This document shows, piece after piece, positions 52,301 to 63,301 of a stretch of 64,000 bases of DNA. Within the stretch, counting starts at the first letter, position 1. The number at the start of each line of letters is the position of its first letter. A program made the position numbers and the translations under genes. This DNA is from Lethocerus indicus (Eukaryota; Arthropoda; Insecta; Hemiptera; Belostomatidae): the NCBI GenBank assembly GCA_019843655.1, contig JACDQD010000004.1, positions 7,874,001 through 7,938,000 on the forward strand, read 5' to 3'. The notes under the pieces are model-generated. The model was given only the letters and a program-made list of their open reading frames with translations. It was not told where the DNA came from and ran no database searches.

Positions 52301-53931
52301 ATTTTCGAAAAGATTTTCTCTTATAATTGTGAAGCGAGTTCAGAAATTGCAACTAACTGCAACACTGGCCTTAATTTATGAATAGCCGTATAGATCTATT
52401 ACTTTGACGAAGAAAACTTTAACGCGAAAATATCACTGTAAGAGTGCAGAGAAGATATTTTATTTTTTAAGTCGAAACTTCTACTAGATCTACCTAATTT
52501 ACCTAATAATAAGAATGCAGTAAATCAGATTTTCGGGTGCAAACAAACTAATCCTGTAATTTTATAGTAATACAGGTAATTCATAGGATGGACTGTACTC
52601 CCGGAGAGTTGTGCAAATAGAACCGAGAAAGTGCGAAAAGTGGAACAAGTTTAAAATGAATAATTCCTGGTTCAACGTTGTTAAAAAATGATTTCTTTCT
52701 CTGGCCCAATTACTTGAGGAGGAAAACTGAGGGGCCAATGGCGAAATTTTACAACTCCAAAGCAATCAGTGGGCAGGGGCTCCCCTTATGAACGATCCGT
52801 CTAATAATCTAAACCGGCCACCCTAAATCAATAAAAAAGGAAATAAAACAAGCGGACTTCTCACAAAGTTTCAACAGTGTTAAAAGTTCGAAAAGAGCGA
52901 GTCGGCACTCCTGGGAAACTTCGCTGTTTTATATTTTAATTTCGGCACATAACTCTGCTTTAAATAATGATATTTTTTCGGAAATACGAAAATCTTCTTT
53001 TCTTATCTAGCCAAAGTTCTTGAAATTAAAAAGTTTATATAAACATCGAATTATTATTTAAAACTCATAATAAGTGAACTAAATGTAGAGTTAATGAATG
53101 ATAAGCTAATAAGCTAATTAATGTTAAGATTTAAAAACTACTGATATCTGTTACAATACTTGGTTAGTTTCAGAATATAAATCCAAGTTTCAAAGTATGA
53201 TTGAGTTCCAATTTCATTGATGACTTTTTCGCGATTCTCCGCTATTAACACCCGTTACGTGTGTTATAGAAACAAATCGACGCGAAAGATGGAATCGGTA
53301 TAAAATAGGACAAGGGAACCGGCGACTGGTGAATAATCATTTTTTAAATCTCTGTGGTTAACACTCGGAAATATATTCCAATTTTTCTAATACATTCTCC
53401 AAAAAAAAAGTAATAATTGTCAAATTGCAGTTTAACTGTAAATAATATTTTGAATGATGAAGCTTTGAGCTTTGAAATAATTAATGCATAGCTATCGAGC
53501 ACTAGTTATTATTATCTCTTATATAGCGTACATGAAAATCCCATTGGTGTTCCGGTTATAACAACAAGAGAGAAAATGAATATTTTCTATAAAATAATAT
53601 TTTCTTTCTCATTTCCAGGGGAGTTGAAAAGTGAATTCATTTAAACTTAATTCACTTTAACATAATTATATATAAACTATAATTTAATTTAAATTATTTT
53701 TCCCGCGAAATTTACCATCATTGTTTATAAAAAGAGATTTTAATAATCTTTAATTTAAATTTTCCTCTTATATATGGCCTTAAATATGGACCAAGAAGTG
53801 TTGATCTGATTTTAACTCGTCAGTAATTTCTTTAGCAACAAAATTCATGTTTCGTTAATGCTATTTTTAGTAATAACATGGTTAATATCTTCCAGACCCA
53901 TGAAAATATTACATCACACTCCCACACATGT

Positions 53932-53961
53932 GTATATATATATATTTATTTATTTATTTAT
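53932..53961 (+). repeat. TA / TTTA microsatellite
   Basis: GTATATATATATATTTATTT and further TTTA units run to about 53961. Confidence 0.75.
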
Positions 53962-54225
53962 CTGAGATCTGGAATTTATGATTCATACCGTCCTAAATGT
54001 CCTAAAACAGTATACGCTTAAACCTTGACGAATGCCGATTTCTGTATGTGTACTCACCTGAAAAAAAAATTTACATTAATATACGATTTAATAAGAAATG
54101 TAAACTGCTTTTAACATGCTGACTGGTTCAACAGTTATAACAATAGGAATTCGGCGGCTCATCTATTTTATTGAGCGGTAACAGTTATGTGAACTACAGG
54201 TTACGTCAAATTGCTATCGTCGTAT

Positions 54226-54304
54226 CAAGGCTACGTGACCCCTGTCTAAACTCACAGGCCGGCTTATCGGCCCGCCTCACAATCGTTGTGGGTTCGATGC
54301 CGAC
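54226..54304 (+). mobile_element. tRNA-derived fragment (SINE head or degraded tRNA)
   Basis: Three tRNA arms can be traced. A D-arm-like pair is GTGA/TCAC (54235-54238, 54252-54255). One base later comes an anticodon-arm-like hairpin, GGCCG/CGGCC (54257-54261, 54268-54272), with a 6-base loop. A T-arm, GTGGG/CCGAC around TTCGATG (54288-54304), pairs at 4 of 5 positions. GGTTCGATGCC (54291-54301) matches the polymerase III B box GGTTCGANNCC. The acceptor strands do not pair and the loops are off-size, so a working tRNA is excluded. A SINE head or tRNA relic fits best. Confidence 0.4.
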
Positions 54305-54650
54305 GAAAATAATATCTATTCGTCAAGTGACGAAAAACGAAACTCGCCCATTCAGGTTCCTTGCCAAATCGGATGTACACACATTTGGCCGACGCGCCAA
54401 GAATTCTTCTCTAGAAAATGTTTCTGGTCGCCGGCTCGTTGTGAATCGGGGGTACAATTCGAGCAAAATTGAAATCCCTGACCGTGACAACCTATATATT
54501 CTCTCACGGACACAATATGAAAGGCTGCATATACAATACTGATATCGCGGGTGGCTGTCAACGTGAAATGGCTGCGTGGACAAAACTCCACCCCCTAGTT
54601 AAGGGAGGCACTATTAATACTAAAACGCCGTACTAAAGGACGTTTGAGGA

Positions 54651-54685
54651 TCTCTATAGAATAAATATGGAGTTCTCTATAGAAT
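54651..54685 (+). repeat. Direct repeat TCTCTATAGAAT, 23-bp period
   Basis: The 12-base word occurs exactly at 54651-54662 and 54674-54685. It lies about 90 bp before repeat copy F. Confidence 0.6.
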
Positions 54686-54776
54686 CACAAAACCAGGAGG
54701 TTGAATCGTATCCGAATTACCCGTGTTATTCGACGGTAACTCAATTATATCATCATACTTTCACATCTTTTGTTTC

Positions 54777-54820
54777 CAGATTCGGTTTTCTGGCAGATCG
54801 GTTGCGGCTTCTCGCCGACA
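54777..54820 (+). repeat. Dispersed repeat, copy F (diverged)
   Basis: GATTCGGTTTTCTGGCAGAT and CGGTTGCGGCTTCTCGCC align to the repeat core at about 27 of 37 positions. It is in the same orientation as copies A, B, C and E and faces copy D at 55.5 kb. The hairpin arms are no longer complementary. Confidence 0.35.
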
Positions 54821-55471
54821 TCAAGGGCATTCCGTCAGTAAATTAGGTGATGGATAACCTTTACAGTCAGTGCAGACAGAACGACCCTCGAAACCCTAAA
54901 AAACCTTAGTCCAAAAATCTCAAGTCACACCATATCCTCCCAGAAGTATTTAAGGCGTCCCAAAATTTTATCGAGTGATGAGCCGTTACATTTTTCAGAT
55001 AATTTATTCCAGGTCAAGAAGGGTTCCCCTTGTCGATCAACTTCGCACCGGGATATAACCGAATCATCCAAGAGGGAGGGGGGAGGGCGGCGGAGTCAAA
55101 AGTTCGCCGAGTTACCTTCCTTAAGGCTAAATTCAAACGCGAGTTATTCGACCCTTTCACCGTTTCGGCCCCTAATGCGGTTATAACAAGCTCTATTCAT
55201 TGTGTCCTGCCTCCGAGGAAGAAAATTAACAGGCTTAATTGTGCCGCTTCACGCTGGCCTCGCTTCGCGTGAGGTAAAAGCGGAGGCCAAACAACGGCCA
55301 AGAGCCGCTAGTCACCGTTTTTATTGAACTGTTCCACTTAAACCCGAATAAGGCAAAAAATATCCCGAAAATCACAATAACAAGACACACACACACACAC
55401 GACAAACGGACAACCACCACAGTACAAGTGACAGTGACAGTGCAGTGAGGATGCCCTAAAAACATCCAAAG
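54821..55471. other. Interval between inverted repeat copies F and D
   Basis: About 650 bp with a GC-rich middle (55.06-55.30 kb), an (AC)8 tract at 55385-55400 and (GTGACA)-type repeats just before copy D. No recognisable gene. The 80-codon frame at 55030-55272 shows no domain. The part from about 55385 onward may belong to the same element as copy D. Confidence 0.4.
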
Positions 55472-55607
55472 TGCCAAAGTGACTAACACCGCTACTGAAG
55501 ATGGCGAGCAGCCGAAACCGGTTTAGCAAAAGACCAAACTAGCGAGAAGAGACAGAAACACACGAAATCTACTGTATTCCAAGCCCTCGTAGACCACAAA
55601 ACAGGTA
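55472..55607 (-). repeat. Dispersed repeat, copy D (longest)
   Basis: The reverse complement of 55507-55607 aligns to copy A over 101 positions with 13 mismatches. 55472-55506 extends the match to copy C (GCCATCTTC, GTAGC, AGTCACTTTGGCA). Similarity with copy A starts exactly at TACCTGTT, so 55607 is a likely element end. The plus strand carries the hammerhead-like fold described separately. Confidence 0.75.
55490..55544 (+). ncRNA. Hammerhead-like three-way junction in copy D (putative relic)
   Basis: Helix I is CGCTA (55490-55494) with TAGCG (55540-55544). The core word CTGAAGA (55495-55501) follows helix I. Helix II is GGC/GCC (55503-55505, 55511-55513) with loop GAGCA. GAAA is at 55514-55517. 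Helix III is GGTT/GACC (55520-55523, 55532-55535) with one G-T wobble. This is the order of a type I hammerhead. Against activity: one extra T lies before helix II, CC separates GAAA from helix III, and the segment between helices III and I is AAAC, with no NUH cleavage triplet. It is best read as a decayed or merely hammerhead-like fold. Such motifs are known in Penelope-like elements and retrozymes. Confidence 0.3.
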
Positions 55608-58600
55608 TTCTAAACTAATATAAGCTGATTAACTCCAATTCTCATTTTAGGGGTTTATGCACCTTGACTGCAGAACTTGCAAAGTATAAGTGAAAATACT
55701 AGTCCAGGATATTGAATACCTCATTAGTTTGTTGATAATTCGACAGTTAAGGCGCAAGAATCGATTAATGGATTAAATGCATTATATCAATGATACAGTA
55801 TAATTTAACTTTCAATTGGAGGATTCATATTGAGCTAAATTATAGTGTGTAGAAGGGAACATTTTTCTCATTTTAACTAAACACAACCGCCCGGTAATAG
55901 ATAATTTCAGTTGGACCATTTAGCTCGATGATTTAATTTGAAACCAGGACAGCAAAATTCCAGTGGGCGCGGCCTCTCCAATAAATCAGCGGCGACTGAG
56001 GGTTTAATTCGCGAAAATATTATAGGCCCGGCACCCAATAATAAAACCGTTGATTGGCGTTCGCTGACAATTATTCGACTAGCGGAGCGCGTTGTGGGCG
56101 ATGAATTGCAGCCCCGTCCGCATTGTCCGCCCGATCACCAAGCCCTTTCCAACAATTATTCCTTTTCCAAATCTGGTTTATTTCCGCTCAGTTCGAATCC
56201 CCCACCGCAATTACAAACGCGTGCATGCCTACCCACCGACGTCCACTGACGGTCCGCTGCCGCGCTCAAATAAAATGAAAATGTAATTACAAGGCTTAAC
56301 ACCGATCAAAGAACAGCCCCGCTGGGCACACTTCCAAGGAAGGGAGACGGAGAATCGAAAACGCGGTTGACAGAAAAAGTGCCACGACTAAAAACTAATG
56401 ATCTTTTGCTTCATTCCTCTGAAGGTTTTTCATGCTCGATAAGTATTTGGTATCTGCCGATAACTCTCGATTTTGAGGAATGTATATCCTTTCGGGGCCA
56501 CTCTGTTCTCTAGTTGGGCTGGTACACAGTGAAGAACACAAGTGGAAGGGACGGCGATCCGGCCATGGATCCGATAAGCTGCGGAAGTGTTGTAACCTAA
56601 ACCTCTTGCAGATAGAAAGGCGGCACACCGGAGATCACGCCAAAAGATTAGCCAACTGAGCGTCGGGACGACCGTAAATTTCCAGTCCGAAGAGAGGGGG
56701 GTTGGATACTGCCGAAAAGGAATAATACAGGCAGGACTTTATCAGTTTGAAAACGAGAACGCGATAAGTGCCGCGGCTCCGAAATCTTCGCACTTTATTA
56801 TCCAGGAGCGCTAAGTACAGATAAATTACACGTAAGCCTTCCTGGGGCGCGACCGCACGTCGTACTTCCCTGGTTGTGCGAAATTTACAACAAAATTACA
56901 ATCCCGTCCTGGAGGTCACTTACTTCCTCTTCACTACGGCCTCTAGGATTCTTATCCTAGTAGTTATTTTCGGACATTCTTTGTCATTTGCTTCTCATGG
57001 AGTATATTATTAACTATTATTCCAGACTACCTGGAAGAGTGTTCGTTTTGTTTCATTCTGACCAGAATACATTTAATGTCAAATATAGACAAGACGGTAA
57101 TCCGTACTAAACATTTTTAGAAATCGAACTTTATATCAAAGCTATATCTAAAGTTATGTACAGTATAAAGAATTGAAACAATATAAATCAGCGTGAGGAA
57201 CAGCTTCGCCTAATATAAGAACAGGATAAAGATAAAACGTGTCTTATTATTTCAGATTTATACCCCGGGCCAATTCTGTAGCTGCATAAAGGGCTGCATT
57301 AACAATGCCATCAGAATAACGAATGAGACCCAATCCTTGACTTTATTATGAGCCTCATAAATAAGATAAATTAACCTCCGAAAGGGCTTTATATTTGTTA
57401 AAAATGATTCAGAGCTGAATTACAGCCCATTCAATAGCCCATTACAGCGTACCTGACCTAATTTTTTAAGAATCATTTTTCCAATCTACTGCGAGTTGAT
57501 CCGTTCGTTCCAGCTATTGTATACCTATACAGGCCGACTCAATTATTAACGTTTTATTTTAATTATTTACAATAATCTTGCTTTATGCCAAGCAATTGTT
57601 TTCTCTGTGAGTATATGTGCATAAAATATTGTTCGCAATAGTTTGCAACTCGAAAGTTAACATGAGAAAACGCCCAATTAAAATTTATGAAGAGGCTTAT
57701 TTATCTATAGGAAATAATCGTGTAAAATCCGACATATGATATGGGAAAGCAAGTCTAAAGTGGAATAATAAGGGTAGGGATCTAAGTAGGAGGTCACGAG
57801 GGATTACAATATCATAAAGGAAGGAACACAAGACGGATCTGTCATTTGACCAATTCTGCCTGAGAAGAAGGTTTGGTTTATCGCGGAAACGTATAGATTT
57901 TTTATGTGCATAACAAGGATAAAGGTTGGAAAATATCCTATATCACAGCACCATTTAAACAGTCAGTTGTAATACCAATTTTTTCGATAAGCTATAGTAG
58001 TTAAATATTTGCAGCACTGATAACGGAATTCAAACTTTCCTAAAAAACTTGAGCATTTTGAGGCAATAAAATAAAAAAATTTACCCTTTACTCAGTTAGT
58101 TACTGAGTTGCGCATAAACCAATTATGATCAAATTCTTACATTTCTTTGATCACTTGTACTTAGATCGCTAAAATATAGACTACCTGAAAAGCTGAATAT
58201 TACTGTGAAAAATAATAAACATTTCTTTGACAAATATAAGAGAAAGTAAGTGCTGGAATAACTAGGCGGGTTTTAAGAAAATGTGAGATTGTTAAGAAAG
58301 GATTTAAACATTCAAAGTATCTTCCAATTCCAAAGTAAAAGTTAGCATTCGACAACGATGGCATCAGAAAGAAAGAAGTGAACGTCCACAAATGGGATCT
58401 ACGTTTTAACGTTTTAACAGCCAATTAACGAATGCCCTCACCAACTTATTAAATAAACCAATTCCTGTGGAATGCGAAATTCAATTTAATCATTATCACT
58501 TCCCACTATTATTACGTTTATTATTCAGAATGGTCCATTTTATTCACAAAGGGAAAGGAAGGATTTTGAGCGCCTGTAAGTCTGTTAAAAACAACTGGAA

Positions 58601-60593
58601 TTAAATTAAGCTAAAGTTAAAATCCCGTGTGTGGAACAATATTATACATTTTTTAGACCATCACAAATTAGTAGACATTTGATCAGTTGGCCGTGAAGGT
58701 GTTTCGAAATTCCCAATATTTATCGAAATAAAATAGCATGGGTTCATTATTAAATCTTTCCTAATTTTTTTGCATAATGATCTTATGGAAACAGCTTCAT
58801 TTATTTTTTAATATGTAGGTAATGTTTAGTTTTAATTAAGTGTGTTAAGTAAGTGAATATTTATGTATTATTTAATACAATGCGTATTAATTAATTAAAC
58901 CATATTTGTTTGATTTTATACTGTTAACTGAAGCACTAAAGCCCCTATAAATAAAATGATAAAATAATACATAAATTACATAAATAAAGAACAGAAAATG
59001 AACTCTAATTAAAGAATATAATATTGTTGAGCGGCCGTGTAATATAAAAATAGAGCTCACAAAACCATCTAGTACCATTTTTCTCTGTGGGCGCAATATA
59101 AAGTACAACTGTATAAATAATCAATGCAAGCCTTTTTCAAAAATAGAGAGAATATATACAAATCGAGGTGGGAGAATCATTTAACAGTATCCCCGCTTTA
59201 TATTTATTGGGACGCATCTTATCGGCTTTATACGTAACAAGAATTACTGTCCCACGTAATAAGGATAGAAACGGGTATTTTTCCTTAAATCCTATCGTGG
59301 GTTGGGTTTCAATTTCTCACCGGCCAGAAGAAGAAACTACGCCTATCTTGTCGTATTTGCGTAAGGCTTTATCTGTCAATAAACTTGTTTCTCCTACTTT
59401 ACCTAAGACGGCATCTTTCAATTTGGGAATAAACTAATTCAATACTTTTAAATAAAAATATTATTTACATTTTTATTTCTGTCAAGACTAACGTAATATA
59501 TACTGGTGAAAAGTTGCGTAGTTAGACCAGATCCTAGTTAATTACGATGTATAGAATTTCCACTCATATCCTATAGCATTCATAAACTCACCGGAGGTAG
59601 TAGGTTCTGGACTTGACAAATAGATTTAACCATTAAGACAGGCAACCATAAATCTATAAGTACGAAACTCATTAACGCGGATGAGAGCTTAAACTCCCTA
59701 AGGAGAAGCTCGTTTTTAATTTCCGAAAAAAGGGTATTTGTAATAACGGCCGGACAGGAGGCGGCCGGCAAATACTTCAAGGCTCAGCGTTGTTTGGGGC
59801 TGAAAAAAAGCCGTTAGACCGTGAGGGACGTATCCCGGGGAAATAATTGTTATAATTAGGGCGGAAAATGAAGGAGGCAGGAACGATAAAAAGCACGTGT
59901 CCGGCTCCACTAATGCCGGAGGGGCAGCCGGCCCCGAGCAATTAAGACCAGTCCACGTACCGAATTACGTTCCTCCAAAAATGTTCTAATAAAAGGGGCA
60001 CTACTTTATGGATGGAGGGCCTACGATCGAAACGTTGCGGTCAAAAAAACGATGCACCCCAACGAATTCGCCGCTGCCTTGGTTTTTCTTCAACGAAAAG
60101 CTTGTACGGAAATATTTTGGTCAAGGCGTCCAATAATTTAAGGTCGTTAAACCGTAGAAAAATAGCTTCTAATTTCCGTTACGAATGCAAACATTGCCCA
60201 AATTCATTTTAGCGAATATTACTCTTTATCTGTCTTATGCTCGGGGGTGACAGGAAGACAAATTAGCAAAATGTGTTGAACTCGTATGTTGAAAAATTTC
60301 AGCGACGTAATGTGGTAGGTCTGGTACTAACAGTAGATTATAGTAGGGAAAGAGTTCTTGCAAGGACAGAATTGTACCCGAAGTCAATTTGTCATATCGA
60401 TATTAGAACCGAGTGGAAGGGCAGAGAGGCGAGGGCTCAGAGTTGTAAATCGTCGTAACTGTGACTTCAATCCCATTATCTGATTGGGAGCTGACCAAGC
60501 TTTCCCTTCCCCGACCCGGCCGTGCCTCAAGCTCTCTCCTGTTAACTTACAACAAATGATTGCTGAGGGCTGAACTTTAGCCCGGCTCCCTCA

Positions 60594-60618
60594 CCCCCCA
60601 CCCCCACCCCCAGAGCCC
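60594..60618 (-). other. G-quadruplex motif on minus strand
   Basis: C-runs of 6, 5, 5 and 3 separated by A, A and AGAG give four G-runs on the minus strand with loops of 1, 1 and 4 bases. The last run is followed by GGGGG, so an ordinary hairpin (ACCCCC with GGGGGT) competes with the quadruplex. Confidence 0.55.
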
Positions 60619-61915
60619 GGGGGTAAAAGATGACCCCTGAGAGCTTTTGCTAATCCCGTGATTCAGTTAATCCGACAGGTAATCCGCCCGGGTCTTGGAC
60701 GCCCCCTCCTACAGGATCTTTCTGTCACTCAATGTAGACAAGCCCTCATTAAGGCCGGAAAGCAGTCTTGACAATTTCTGACTCATCCTGAAAATGCTGC
60801 TTCTTTTCTCTTCCTCTAGAAAGTCGGACAAAATTAAAATTTTCCGGCACCGTCCCAGTCTCTGTCTTTCTCTCGTTTTCCCTTATTTTTGCATAATTAA
60901 TGAAATATGCCACGTTGAATAATAGAGAAAATCTGAAGATGTTTCTGGTGGGAAATCAAGCGGGAAAATTCAGTACTAAACGAGCGGTTAAAAAGTCAAC
61001 ATTAATTTTACAAATTAAAAACCCCCGGGAATAGGGAAGCTCTCTCGCTGCAATAAATATAACATAGCAAAAACAGACTAGAAACTAACTGATAATACAA
61101 ATAAAACTATACTCTTGTACCCTTATATCCGTTTGATTGTGGAAATGAGTTATATACTCAGTAGTGAACTAATTTAAATAGTATAAATTTAAAACCAAAT
61201 ACTACACAACAAGGTAAATAAATGTAATAAAAATTGTAAATTAGGTTTTTTAGACACTCGTACATCCTGAAAAGACTGAAACTCCTTGAAGCCCACGTCC
61301 CCATATTTCGGGAATGGCCAAATGAAGCGGAATACGGTGGTGGAGTAAGGAAGAAGAGCAATGGCTTAAATAGCTGATCTTTCGTGACATGATTGAAGAG
61401 CGTCCCCACAAAGGAACTCCGCCATCAGCTATTTAGCGAATGATAAATTATTAGCACCTATTATTCCGAATTATGAGTTTCGCTGCAATCGAATAAATAG
61501 AAAATTCGTGCGTAGTTTCAGTTAAAGGTTTTAAGAGAACTACGTTTCAAACAGATGAAACAGTGCTTTCCAAAAATGTTTCAAATCACAGCGCGTTAGA
61601 AAATGGCGAATATTCAAATTATGTTCAGTAACTAAAGTCCTAAGTATTATTAATTACACATTCGCGAATATAGGCAAATAATTTCGATTTCTATTGATTT
61701 TTCGGTTTTTCAGGTGTGTAATAAATGTTTAAAAGGTTTACATACCTAAACTGTAAGTGTCAAAAATGTGCGTGTATATTCTCTTGGAAGGTAGCCAGGG
61801 GAAGGCTTGGAAGGTATTGATCATAGGCTTTTTGGGCAAAATTGCTTCGCAGGACTTATTCTCAGTTTAATGTGAAACACAGCCTAACTTGTTATAGTGA
61901 AAACTTCGGATGCTT

Positions 61916-61935
61916 TAGAGAGAGAGAGAGAGGGG
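61916..61935 (+). repeat. Short GA microsatellite
   Basis: AGAGAGAGAGAGAGAGAGGG, uninterrupted apart from the last bases. Confidence 0.8.
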
Positions 61936-63210
61936 ATCGTCGCCCAGGCCTACAGGAATTATGTCCCGCACAGAAGGTAGAAGTCGAGAGGACGCCATCA
62001 TGCATTCTCAAGTTTTCTGCTTGTGTTCAACGTTTAATTCATAATTGCGTGAAAGCCGTCGTCAACGGAAACCGACGTCTGATCGAGTTTTACATACGTT
62101 ATCTCACATGTATCTTCTGTTCATCAATTTTTTTGAGAATATACAGTATATACCGATGTTAACATCTCGTTTTCTACGCTTCAACAAAATATTTAACTGC
62201 AACTGAAAATATTGATTTGTAATTACATGTATTTGTAATTTGGGTGTGCTAAAAAAGTAATAAAAACAGAAGGATTCGCTAGCGTTTCCACCGGTCGGAA
62301 TCTCATTAGAAACCTCATTTCGTCCCCTAACCCAGGTAAGGATTTAACGAGAAAATTTCTGCCTGACATAAACGAAAGGAGTAAGTCCAAGAGTGACGGA
62401 CCAAATCTGTTTTAAAATCTGTTTTTTCGTTTAATCATTATGTCTTATCAACGTAGCTGTTAGACTTTGTGTAATTTCGAAAATCAATTCCCGATAAAAC
62501 ACCCGGATGAGGGCTGTTTTAAAGCCTCGAAGGAAAACACTATAATTTAAAGAAACGCGCCTACCGAGATTTCAGACGCTTAGATTTAATTCAGGGAATT
62601 TTCAGTGAAGATTCATGGGAGCAGCTGCGCTCGCAGGTGACTAGCTGCCAAGAATTTGGCACGATTTATTTGTAAAGCGAATTATGCTCGAATGTTTATG
62701 GCCTATTTTGTGAAATAAGGTTCATTTTGATATCCCACTGGAGGAAATTTTCTCCGTAATTCCATAGAACCGCTGCCTATTTGCAAACATCCAATTTAAT
62801 CTTGCATATAAAGACAGACTAATGGCACGAAAGCTGAGGTACATACTGTATAATATTACTTTGAATTCTTTAAAACGATACCCAATTCGCTCATAGGATT
62901 CGGTCTTATAAGAGATATTTGAATGGAATTTAAAAGTAATTTGGAATGTCCCAATTTATAAACTGCCACCGCCGGTTGAATCACGTATCGAACGCGGTAT
63001 ATTCCGGGCACAAAATATTGGAATAAATTATCCCGCCTCCCCTCCGCGTAGCACTCCCAACGATTCCGATGTCGCTCCGCGGGCCAAATCCGTTTAGCGC
63101 GGTACTCGTACAACAGTTGCCGAATTTACAGCCGGCCGGGGAATACGCGCTCGCCAGTTGGGATGGGCCGACGCTTTAATCCCGTGTCCGAAATATAGAC
63201 ACAAAAAAAG

Positions 63211-63217
63211 GGGAGGG

Positions 63218-63248
<31 letters not shown>

Positions 63249-63301
63249 GGGAGAGAGAGAGGAGAGAGAGAGAGAGTGGGAGAGAGAGAGAGAGAGAGGG
63301 A
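63211..63301 (+). repeat. Long interrupted GA microsatellite
   Basis: About 90 bp of GA units interrupted by GG and a single T. It is the longest simple repeat in the window. It produces Arg/Glu-rich frames on the plus strand and Ser/Leu-rich frames on the minus strand, which are not proteins. Confidence 0.9.

Larger units (their letters stand above)
47997..54220. other. Gene-free stretch with GC-rich islands
   Basis: No gene is recognised. GC/CpG-rich patches occur near 48.91-49.09 kb, 51.23-51.31 kb and 51.96-52.30 kb. They carry the longer frames on one or both strands, as stop-poor GC-rich DNA does. The remainder is AT-rich with no clear repeats except a TA/TTTA tract at 53.93 kb. Confidence 0.55.

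Noticed and set aside
55090..55125. Peptide SKVRRVT near copy D, similar to SKVIRVT near copy C
   Set aside because: Six shared residues in frames that otherwise differ are within chance expectation.
56176..56195. GTTCGAATCCC resembling a tRNA B box
   Set aside because: The flanks CTCAG and CCCCC do not pair and no other tRNA arm was found.
59706..59718. GAAGCTCGTTT, resembling the start of a conserved arthropod microRNA
   Set aside because: Similarity ends after about 11 bases and no precursor hairpin surrounds it.
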